Source: an uncultured Bacteroides sp. (GTDB lineage Bacteria > Bacteroidota > Bacteroidia > Bacteroidales > Bacteroidaceae). From it: a stretch of DNA of 64,000 bases. Positions 44,508-51,655 of the stretch are shown one piece after another. The notes below the pieces were generated by a model. It ran no database searches. It was given only the letters and a program-made list of their open reading frames with translations, and was not told where the DNA came from. The translations under genes were made by a program, and so were the position numbers. How positions within the stretch are numbered: the stretch's first letter is position 1; each line of letters starts with the position of its first letter. The stretch is taken from NCBI GenBank assembly GCA_944321465.1, contig CALULL010000016.1:1-64000 (forward strand), in the 5' to 3' direction.

Positions 44508-46310
44508 ATGCAGAACATTAGGAACATTGCCATCATCGCCCACGTGGACCACGGCAAAACGACGCTCGTCGACAAGATGCTGTTGGCCGGACACCTGTTC
44601 CGCAACAATCAGGCCACGGGTGAGCTGATGCTGGATAACAACGACCTGGAGCGCGAGCGCGGCATAACCATCCTGTCGAAGAACGTCTCCATAAACTATA
44701 AAGGAACCAAGATAAACATTATCGACACGCCGGGGCACAGCGACTTCGGAGGCGAAGTAGAGCGTGTGCTCAACATGGCCGACGGTTGCCTGCTGCTGGT
44801 CGATGCTTTTGAAGGTCCCATGCCTCAGACCCGCTTCGTGTTGCAGAAAGCCTTGCAGATAGGCTTGAAGCCCATCGTAGTGGTCAATAAGGTGGACAAG
44901 CCCAACTGTCGCCCTGAGGAGGTCTACGAGATGGTGTTCGACCTCATGTTCAACCTCAATGCCACGGAGGACCAGCTGGACTTTCCCGTCATCTACGGCT
45001 CGGCCAAGAACGGCTGGATGAGTACCGACTGGCAGAAACCTACCGGCGACATCACTCCCCTGCTGGACTGCATCCTGGAGCACATCCCCGCCCCGCAGCA
45101 GCTGGAGGGCACGCCGCAGATGCTGATAACCTCGCTGGACTATTCGTCCTACACGGGCCGCATCGCCGTGGGACGTGTGCACCGGGGCACGCTGCGCGAG
45201 GGCATGAACGTGTCGCTTGCCAAGCGCGATGGCACGATGCTGAAGACAAAGATTAAGGAACTGCATACCTTCGAGGGCATGGGACGCGTGCGCGTGTCCG
45301 AAGTGTCCTCGGGCGACATCTGCGCATTGGTGGGTATCGACGGTTTCGAGATAGGCGACACCGTGTGCGACTACGACAACCCCGAACCGCTGCCACCCAT
45401 AGCCATCGACGAGCCTACGATGAGCATGTTGTTCACCATCAACGACTCGCCTTTCTTCGGGCGCGACGGCAAGTACGTCACTTCCCGTCACATCCAGGAC
45501 CGACTGGTGCGCGAACTGGACAAGAACCTGGCTTTGCGCGTCCGCAAAAGTGAGGAAGACGGCAAGTGGATTGTTTCGGGCCGGGGCGTACTCCACCTCT
45601 CGGTGCTCATCGAAACGATGCGCCGCGAGGGATACGAGTTGCAGGTGGGACAGCCACAGGTGATTTTCAAGGAGGTAGACGGCGTTCGTTGCGAGCCGGT
45701 AGAAGAACTGACGGTGAACGTCCCCGAGGAGTATGCCAGCAAGATTATAGACATGGTGACGCGCCGTAAAGGCGAAATGACCAAGATGGAGACTGCGGGC
45801 GACCGCGTGAACCTGGAGTTCGACATGCCCTCGCGGGGCATCATCGGCCTGCGCACCAACGTGCTGACAGCCAGTGCAGGCGAGGCCATCATGGCGCACC
45901 GCTTCAAGGAGTACCAGCCCTACAAGGGCGAGATAGAGCGGCGCACCAACGGCTCGATGATAGCTATGGAGAGCGGGACGGCGTTTGCCTATGCCATTGA
46001 CAAACTGCAAGACCGTGGCCGCTTCTTCATCTTCCCGCAGGAGGAAGTCTACGCCGGACAGGTGGTGGGCGAGCACTCCCACGAAAACGACCTGGTGGTG
46101 AACGTCACCAAGAGCAAGAAACTGACCAACATGCGGGCAAGCGGTTCGGACGAAAAGGCGAGGCTCATTCCGCCCGTGCAGTTCTCGCTGGAGGAGGCAT
46201 TGGAGTACATCAAGGAGGACGAATATGTGGAGGTGACTCCCAAAGCCATGCGTATGCGCAAAATCATTTTGGACGAGTTGGAGCGCAAGCGGGCTAATCG
46301 GAAAGATTAA
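44508..46310 (+). CDS. typA: Translational GTPase TypA/BipA
   Basis: A 600-residue ribosome-associated GTPase. G motifs: [27 protein letters not shown] and NKVDKPNC. The EF-G-like domains and the BipA-specific C-terminal domain ([20 protein letters not shown], ending [21 protein letters not shown]) are complete. It aids ribosome assembly and stress adaptation. It is monocistronic, between its own promoter and a strong terminator. Confidence 0.96.
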   Translation: MQNIRNIAIIAHVDHGKTTLVDKMLLAGHLFRNNQATGELMLDNNDLERERGITILSKNVSINYKGTKINIIDTPGHSDFGGEVERVLNMADGCLLLVDAFEGPMPQTRFVLQKALQIGLKPIVVVNKVDKPNCRPEEVYEMVFDLMFNLNATEDQLDFPVIYGSAKNGWMSTDWQKPTGDITPLLDCILEHIPAPQQLEGTPQMLITSLDYSSYTGRIAVGRVHRGTLREGMNVSLAKRDGTMLKTKIKELHTFEGMGRVRVSEVSSGDICALVGIDGFEIGDTVCDYDNPEPLPPIAIDEPTMSMLFTINDSPFFGRDGKYVTSRHIQDRLVRELDKNLALRVRKSEEDGKWIVSGRGVLHLSVLIETMRREGYELQVGQPQVIFKEVDGVRCEPVEELTVNVPEEYASKIIDMVTRRKGEMTKMETAGDRVNLEFDMPSRGIIGLRTNVLTASAGEAIMAHRFKEYQPYKGEIERRTNGSMIAMESGTAFAYAIDKLQDRGRFFIFPQEEVYAGQVVGEHSHENDLVVNVTKSKKLTNMRASGSDEKARLIPPVQFSLEEALEYIKEDEYVEVTPKAMRMRKIILDELERKRANRKD

Positions 46311-46330
46311 TGGGTTGATAATAAACGTCG

Positions 46331-46374
46331 AAAGCCGGGCAGGAGGACTGAGTTCCGTTGCCCGGCTTTTTTTT
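46331..46374. terminator. Terminator typA / DJ-1 gene
   Basis: AAAGCCGGGCA (46331-46341) and TGCCCGGCTTT (46359-46369) form an 11-bp stem; the T-run continues to 46374. Confidence 0.85.
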
Positions 46375-46395
46375 GTCCCGGCGTGGGGGGTGCGG

Positions 46396-46926
46396 TCAGG
46401 CTTTCAGGGCTTCGAGCACCGAGGGAATGAGGGCGGCGAGGTGCTTCTCGTCTTGTGCCGTGAGGTAGTTGCCGTCCACCTCGAAGGCCGAGTCGGTGCC
46501 TGTGGCGTGCTGCACGGCATTCTTCACCATCGGGTGCAGGGCCACGCGGCGGCCTTGTGCGGCTCCGGCAATGTCAAATATCAGGGCGGCGGCGCAGTGG
46601 CCTACCATCAGCTTGCCCTTGTCGGCAAATGCCTTGATGACGGCCAGCATGTCCTGGTTGGGCTGCTCGCTTGCGTGCCGGGCAAAGACGGGGATGGCAT
46701 CGCCGCAGGCAAACACCAGCGCGTCGTAGTCGTCCTCGTGTCCTTTCAGGTTGGCCACCGTGTCGTCCACGGTGAGGGCAATGCCCGAGTTCGTGCGTAT
46801 TTCTTTGCTCTCGGCCACGGCATATACTCTGTAGGAGATGCCGTTCTCAAAGAATGTCTCCAGGTACTGAAAGAGGCCGAACCCGTTGACGGGGTTGACA
46901 GCCAAGATTGCTACTTTTTTTGCCAT
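46396..46926 (-). CDS. DJ-1/PfpI-family protein
   Basis: A 176-residue protein of the DJ-1/ThiJ/PfpI superfamily. The nucleophile elbow is GHCAAALIF with the cysteine at about residue 117, and the partner acidic residue is probably in LAVNPVNGFGL near the start. Relatives are glyoxalases, deglycases or chaperones; the substrate is not predictable. I start at MAKKVAIL (46926). Confidence 0.82.
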   Translation of the reverse strand: MAKKVAILAVNPVNGFGLFQYLETFFENGISYRVYAVAESKEIRTNSGIALTVDDTVANLKGHEDDYDALVFACGDAIPVFARHASEQPNQDMLAVIKAFADKGKLMVGHCAAALIFDIAGAAQGRRVALHPMVKNAVQHATGTDSAFEVDGNYLTAQDEKHLAALIPSVLEALKA

Positions 46927-46953
46927 AATCTGTTCGTTTTTTGTTTTACGCAG

Positions 46954-46984
46954 CGAAGTTATGCCTTTTGCTCCGGGCGGACAA
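46954..46984 (-). promoter_or_regulatory. Promoter of DJ-1 gene
   Basis: Minus strand TAACTTCG (one mismatch) at 46954-46961 and TTG at 46982-46984 with a 20-bp spacer. Confidence 0.5.
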
Positions 46985-47108
46985 GAAGGCACCGGGACGT
47001 AAGTTGCTTACCTGCGGGTAACCAATGTTGGGCCACAGGACGGTAGGGAACGTTAAAAAGACTGAAGATTTGTCCTTCCTCCGGGGCTTGTTTTCTTCGG
47101 CGGGGGCA

Positions 47109-47196
47109 CAAGTGTGCTGCTTCGGGGGTAAAGGTGTGCCCGCCGGGGAGCAGACCTGTGCGCTCAGCCGGGCACAGGTGCGCCCCTGCGTGCTCG
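47109..47196. repeat. 22-bp repeat array I
   Basis: Four units at 47109, 47131, 47153 and 47175 (starts CAAGTG, AAGGTG, GACCTG, CAGGTG). It ends 32 bp before MITE-like copy 3. Confidence 0.8.
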
Positions 47197-47228
47197 CCGG
47201 GAGGCCCTTGCGGGCGCGTCCCGCTTAG

Positions 47229-47422
47229 CCCAAATCGGTCATTAGAGTCCAAAGCGATTTTGTTTTGCCGCCGTGCAGACTGGCAGTCGCCTTTGTCGAA
47301 GGCGTGGCGGGCTACGTCGAGACAAAGCGGCAGACAAGATACCGGCGGCAGGACGAAAGGGCTTGGAAGGCCGTAGAAAGACTGTCAGGCACACGGCAAG
47401 GCGGTCTAATGACCGATTGGGG
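47229..47422 (-). mobile_element. Fold-back MITE-like element, copy 3
   Basis: A 194-bp inverted copy. Its ends are CCCAAATCGGTCATTAGA and TCTAATGACCGATTGGGG, with one mismatch. TTAG occurs directly on both sides (47225-47228 and 47424-47427), as expected for a 4-bp target duplication. The right-hand TTAG contains the aroA stop codon (TAA on the minus strand). Confidence 0.85.
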
Positions 47423-47423
47423 T

Positions 47424-48674
47424 TTAGTCGCGGCTCAGCCCGAACCCGGCCCGGCGCAGGTCTTCCCAGTAGCCGGGATAGGACTTGTCCACCACTTCGG
47501 GATGTGCTATGCGCACCCGTCCCAGGCGCAGGCAGGCAGGCGCGAAGGCCAGAGCCATGCGGTGATCGTCGTAGGTGGCGATGAGGGGAGCGGCTTGGGC
47601 TTCCTGCCGCGTGCCGTCCCATGTCAGGGTGCCGTCGTCCTGCCCCGGGCGCAGCGCGTAGCCCAGCTTGCCCAGCTCGGTGCAGAGGGCGGCTATGCGG
47701 TCGGTCTCCTTGATGCGCAGGCTGTGCAGGCCGCTTAGGCGGAAGGTGACTCCCAGCAGGCAGCAGGTGACGACCACGGTCTGAGCCAGGTCGGGGATGT
47801 CGGCCATGTCGGCCTCCAGGTGCGGCTTGGGAGTGGCCTTGCGGGTGAGGCACACGTCGCCGGTGGCCGGGTCGGGGCACGTCTCCACGCCGAGGTCGGC
47901 AAACAGCTCCGCGCCCCGGCAGTCGCCTTGTGCGCTGGGCAGGCGCAGCCCCTGCAGGCGCACGCAGCCGCCTCCCAGGGCCACTGCTTCGTACCAGTAG
48001 GAGGCGGCACTCCAGTCGGCTTCCACTTCGAACGGCGTGTCGTGCAGGCCGCCCTCGGCCACCTCCAGCTCGTCGGAGGCTGTCCAGCGGGCCTGTGCGC
48101 CGTAGTCGCGCAGCAGTTGCAGCGTCAGGTCGATGTAGGGGCGCGAGGCTATGCGTCCCCTCAGTTTGAGGCGCAGGCCACCGGGCAGGGCGGGGGCGAT
48201 GAGCAGCAAGGCCGATATGTATTGGGAGCTGACGTTGCCCGGCAGGGCGATGTCTCCGCCGTGCAGGGCGGTCCCCGTGATGCGCAGCGGCGGGAAGCCC
48301 TCCTGTCCGGCATAGGCTATCTGTGCCCCGGTCTGGCGCAAGGCATCTACCAGGATGCCTATGGGGCGTTGCTGCATGCGCGCCGAGCCGGTGAGCGTGT
48401 GCGTGCCGGGCAGGGTGCAGAGGTAAGCTGTGAGGAAGCGCATGGCCGTGCCTGCTCCGTGGATGTCGATGACGGGTGGCAGGTCGCGCAGGGCGGAGCG
48501 CAGCACGCGGGTGTCGTCGCAGTCGGCCAGGCCCGCAGGGAGGGTCGTTCCGCCCGTCAGGGCACTCAGTATCAGCGCACGGTTGCTGATGCTTTTCGAG
48601 GCAGGTAGCCGCAGGACGGTGTTCAGCAGAGGGGGCGGGGTGAGGCTGAGGGAGGATGTGTCGTTTTTGTCCAT
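47424..48674 (-). CDS. aroA: 3-phosphoshikimate 1-carboxyvinyltransferase
   Basis: A 416-residue EPSP synthase of the shikimate pathway. LPASKSISNRALILSAL is the substrate-binding start, GAGTAMRFLTAYL follows, then SARMQQRPIGILVDALRQTG; the C-terminal half has LRIKETDRIAALCTEL. I start at MDKNDTSSL (48674), 7 bp after the AraC gene stop, since the upstream frame is that gene read out of phase. Its stop codon is part of the duplication flanking MITE-like copy 3, so the insertion left the protein intact. Confidence 0.93.
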   Translation of the reverse strand: MDKNDTSSLSLTPPPLLNTVLRLPASKSISNRALILSALTGGTTLPAGLADCDDTRVLRSALRDLPPVIDIHGAGTAMRFLTAYLCTLPGTHTLTGSARMQQRPIGILVDALRQTGAQIAYAGQEGFPPLRITGTALHGGDIALPGNVSSQYISALLLIAPALPGGLRLKLRGRIASRPYIDLTLQLLRDYGAQARWTASDELEVAEGGLHDTPFEVEADWSAASYWYEAVALGGGCVRLQGLRLPSAQGDCRGAELFADLGVETCPDPATGDVCLTRKATPKPHLEADMADIPDLAQTVVVTCCLLGVTFRLSGLHSLRIKETDRIAALCTELGKLGYALRPGQDDGTLTWDGTRQEAQAAPLIATYDDHRMALAFAPACLRLGRVRIAHPEVVDKSYPGYWEDLRRAGFGLSRD

Positions 48675-48681
48675 AGGTGTG

Positions 48682-49665
48682 TTATTTGTAAAGTTCGTGT
48701 CGGGTGGAGGCCGGGGTGTCGGGATGCGCTTCTGCAGGTCGGGCCGCCGGTGCCGTCTTCTGTAGCCCGGGAGCGGACACAGAAGCCGAGGCCTGTCTGA
48801 AGAGCGATGGCGGGACTCCCATGTGGCGGCGGAAGAACTTGCCGAACGAGGACTGGTCGGCAAAGCCCAGGGTATCGGCTATGTTCTTCACGTCTAAGTC
48901 AGTGGTGGTAAGCAGCTTGCGTGCATCGGCGCAGAGCAGTTCGCCTATGTGGTAATAGACAGTGTGCCCCGTGAGCTTCTTTACGATGCGCGAGAGGTAG
49001 ACGGTCGATACCGACAGGGCATCGGCGTAGAAGTCCAGGCCGTGCCGGGTGCGGTAGTGCTCCAGCAGCAGTTTTTTGAAGTCGCGGAAGAGCTCCTGCG
49101 AATGGCTGGTAGGCGATGCCTGTCGGCGTTGTCCCGCCGAGGCGAGGACATCGGCTATCTGCAACAGGCAGAAGTCACATAGGTGCCTCGCCATGCCTTC
49201 GAGACGCGGGCTGCCGCTGCCGGGGTGGTGCAGGAAGAGCGACAGTGTGCGGCGCAGGCACGACAGGGCCGCCCCGCCGATGGCGAAGGGCACCGGGCTG
49301 CCGCCGGGACTGAGCATCACCAGCTGGCTATAGACTTGCTGGCTGGCCGAAAGGCTGTCGAAGAACAGCGGCTCGAGTAGCAGGCACAGGGCGGAAAAGT
49401 TGCCCTCGGGCGTGCCGAGGCGTGCTTCCATGCTGGGCGACAAGACGACCATCTGGCCGGGACGCAGGCTGGCAAACGGCTCGTCCGTCACGGAGAGGAG
49501 GCGCACCGAGCCGTTCAGAGGGAGCAGAAAGAAGAACATGGCTCCGCTCAGGACGGGCTGGCCGGGGGAAAAGTCGGTCGCCGTCAGTCGCAGGCAATAA
49601 GCCCTGTCGGCGTAGACCGAGGCGTGTGCCTGTCGTTTTATCCAGTTGTAAAGGCTTGTCTCCAT
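48682..49665 (-). CDS. AraC-family transcriptional regulator
   Basis: A 327-residue regulator with a cupin-like N-terminal half (PGQPVLSGAMFFFLLPLNG) and a C-terminal AraC domain (DALSVSTVYLSRIVKKLTG and DVKNIADTLGFADQSSFGKFFRRHMG, about 185-285), then a proline/alanine-rich tail. I start at METSLYNWIK (49665), after a strong promoter. It is 7 bp upstream of aroA on the same strand. The pairing of a regulator with aroA is unexpected and may be incidental read-through. Confidence 0.85.
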   Translation of the reverse strand: METSLYNWIKRQAHASVYADRAYCLRLTATDFSPGQPVLSGAMFFFLLPLNGSVRLLSVTDEPFASLRPGQMVVLSPSMEARLGTPEGNFSALCLLLEPLFFDSLSASQQVYSQLVMLSPGGSPVPFAIGGAALSCLRRTLSLFLHHPGSGSPRLEGMARHLCDFCLLQIADVLASAGQRRQASPTSHSQELFRDFKKLLLEHYRTRHGLDFYADALSVSTVYLSRIVKKLTGHTVYYHIGELLCADARKLLTTTDLDVKNIADTLGFADQSSFGKFFRRHMGVPPSLFRQASASVSAPGLQKTAPAARPAEAHPDTPASTRHELYK

Positions 49666-49699
49666 TCCCGTTCGTCCGGCCTTGTCGGCCTTCTGCCTG

Positions 49700-49731
49700 C
49701 AAAAGTACGTTTTGTTTTGTCTTGCACCAAA
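49700..49731 (-). promoter_or_regulatory. Promoter of AraC gene (and aroA)
   Basis: Minus strand TACTTTTG at 49700-49707 and TTTG at 49728-49731 with a 20-bp spacer, a full consensus match. Confidence 0.75.
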
Positions 49732-49877
49732 ACAGGTTGCAATGAAAAGAACCGAATGTGGGAAAATAGTCGGACTTTTGCAGCCTGAAACGCCGCTCCT
49801 GCCGTCTGTCAGTACCTTGCTGCGGACGGGGGAGGCAGGCGGCCTTGTAAGGGCAAAACCTATAAACCCTGTTGACA

Positions 49878-51269
49878 ATGGAAAAGAAAGAGAAACCGGC
49901 TGCCGTTTCCCCGTCGCGGCCACAGGCTCCCGGGCAGGCCGGGAAGCTCGAAGGACATTTCATGGCACACCGTTACGGGTTGTTCCTGATAGCCATCTTC
50001 GTCAATTCGTTTGGTATCGCCGCCATCACGAAAGCCTTGCTGGGCACGTCGCCCATTACGAGCGTCAACTATGTGCTTAGTATGTTCACGCCCCTGACTA
50101 TGGGCCAGTGGACCATCGTCGTCAACCTCCTCTTCGTGGTCGTTCAGCCGCTGCTTATGTCGCGCACCGAGCTGCGGAAAGACCTGCGCATGTACCTGTT
50201 GCAGATACCCATAACGCTCTGTTTCGGCACCTTCATCGACATCTCCATGCAAGCCCTCTGGTGGGTCGATCCCTCGGGCAGCTACCTCTTGCAGTTGCTT
50301 AGCCTGGCCATAGGGTGCTTCATCCTGGCTGTGGGGATAGCCATTGAGGTGAAGGCCGATGCTGCCATGCTGGCGGGTGAGTACATGGTGCGCGTCCTCT
50401 CCAAACGCCTGCGCCGCGAGTTTGGCTACGTCAAGCTGGGTTTCGACGTGTCGCTTGTCGCGCTGGCCTGCCTCCTGTCGCTGGTGTTCATGGGCGAGGT
50501 GCGCGGCGTGCGCGAGGGGACGGTGGTGGCCGCCCTGGTGGTTGGTCCCATTGTACACTTCATTAGTCCCGCTTTCCGCGTTTTCGACCGCTGGATTGGG
50601 ACCGGCCTTCCTGCCGAGGCCGTGGCTGCTGTCGGCATGCGTGCCCCTGCGCCTGTCATCACCATCGCCCGCGAGTATGGCAGCGGGGGCCACCGTCTGG
50701 GCGAAGAACTGGCCCGGAGGCTGGGCATAAGCTACTACGACAGCGAGCTTATCGCGCTGGCAGCCCGCGAGAGCGGGCTGTCCGAGCAGTATGTGTCGGC
50801 CAACGAGCAGTCCATCTCGCCCCTTTGGCTGAAAAACCTGTTCACGCAGGACTACGAGTCGCCCGTGGAGCGCAGCCTCTCGTCGCGCGATGCCTTGTTT
50901 GTGGCCCAGAGCCGCGTTGTCCGTCGGTTGGCCAACGAAGGCTCCTGTGTCATCATAGGGCGTTGTGCCGACTACGTGCTGGCCGACGACCCACAGCTGG
51001 TGCGTGTGTTCTGCTACTCGGACCTCGACAGTGCCCGCCGCCGCTGCACCGAGCAGTATGGCATTGCCCCCGACCGGGCCGAGGCCGAGATAAAGCGCGT
51101 GAACGCCGCCCGAGTGGCCCACTACGAGTACTATACGGGCCGTCATTGGGCCGACCCCCATCACTACGACCTGATGCTCAACATGGGCGTGCTCGACATG
51201 GGTTCGGCCTGCGACATCGTGGAGAAGCTCTACCGCCTGCGCCTGGACCGCCGGGCGGAGGGCCGTTAA
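49878..51269 (+). CDS. Membrane protein fused to cytidylate-kinase-like domain
   Basis: A 463-residue two-part protein. Residues about 30-235 form five to six membrane helices of the YczE/YitT-like type (FVNSFGIAAITKALLGTSP, then MFTPLTMGQWTIVVNLL). Residues about 258-463 are a soluble P-loop domain like the cytidylate kinase-like family: TIAREYGSGGHRLGEELA (P-loop GSGGHRLG, 268-275), then SCVIIGRCADYVL. The result would be a membrane-tethered nucleotide kinase. I start at ATG 49878; a TTG 6 bp earlier is less likely. No convincing -7 box is seen upstream. Function is unknown. Confidence 0.78.
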   Translation: MEKKEKPAAVSPSRPQAPGQAGKLEGHFMAHRYGLFLIAIFVNSFGIAAITKALLGTSPITSVNYVLSMFTPLTMGQWTIVVNLLFVVVQPLLMSRTELRKDLRMYLLQIPITLCFGTFIDISMQALWWVDPSGSYLLQLLSLAIGCFILAVGIAIEVKADAAMLAGEYMVRVLSKRLRREFGYVKLGFDVSLVALACLLSLVFMGEVRGVREGTVVAALVVGPIVHFISPAFRVFDRWIGTGLPAEAVAAVGMRAPAPVITIAREYGSGGHRLGEELARRLGISYYDSELIALAARESGLSEQYVSANEQSISPLWLKNLFTQDYESPVERSLSSRDALFVAQSRVVRRLANEGSCVIIGRCADYVLADDPQLVRVFCYSDLDSARRRCTEQYGIAPDRAEAEIKRVNAARVAHYEYYTGRHWADPHHYDLMLNMGVLDMGSACDIVEKLYRLRLDRRAEGR

Positions 51270-51308
51270 GCTCTTGCCCGGGGAGGCCGGACAGCCCCTT
51301 TGGGGGCA

Positions 51309-51395
51309 AAGGTCTGCCCGTCTGTCCGCGCACCTGTGCCCGCTCGGGAGTACACCTGTGCTCCCCGGCGGGCACAAGTGTGCCTAGCCGGGGCG
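51309..51395. repeat. 22-bp repeat array J
   Basis: Four units at 51309, 51331, 51353 and 51375 (starts AAGGTC, CACCTG, CACCTG, CAAGTG), in the convergent gap between the kinase fusion and copA. Confidence 0.8.
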
Positions 51396-51442
51396 TTTTG
51401 CCGCCCCCGGCGGATGCAGAGGCGCGGAGGCATCCTGCGCCG

Positions 51443-51655
51443 TCAGTCGCTCAGCGTGTACTCGCCTGCCTCTTCGCTGACTTGCTTCTGTAGCTCGTCG
51501 AGCGTGTAGGTCCTGTCGCCGGTGAAGGTAACGGTGGCTACGGGCGGGTCGAGGGTCACGGTGGCGCTTACGCCTTCGAGCTTGTTCAGGGCTTTCTCTA
51601 CGTGCATGCGGCAGTGGTTGCACATCATGCCGCTTACGTTGAACTTCTTTTCCAT
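51443..51655 (-). other. Possible internal CopZ-like reading frame within copA
   Basis: The last 70 codons of copA, from an in-frame ATG at 51655, look like a complete copper chaperone (MEKKFNVSGMMCNHCR...). A purine-rich stretch (ACGAAGAGAAGACA) precedes this ATG and could support internal initiation. Whether a separate CopZ is made is unknown. Confidence 0.35.

Larger units (their letters stand above)
46927..47423. other. 497-bp gap DJ-1 gene / aroA
   Basis: The gap holds the DJ-1 promoter, array I and MITE-like copy 3, with no gene. About 120 bp between the promoter and the array show no clear structure. Confidence 0.6.

Noticed and set aside
48675-48863. Upstream extension of aroA
   Set aside because: Those codons are the end of the AraC gene in another frame; EPSP synthase homology begins at 48674.
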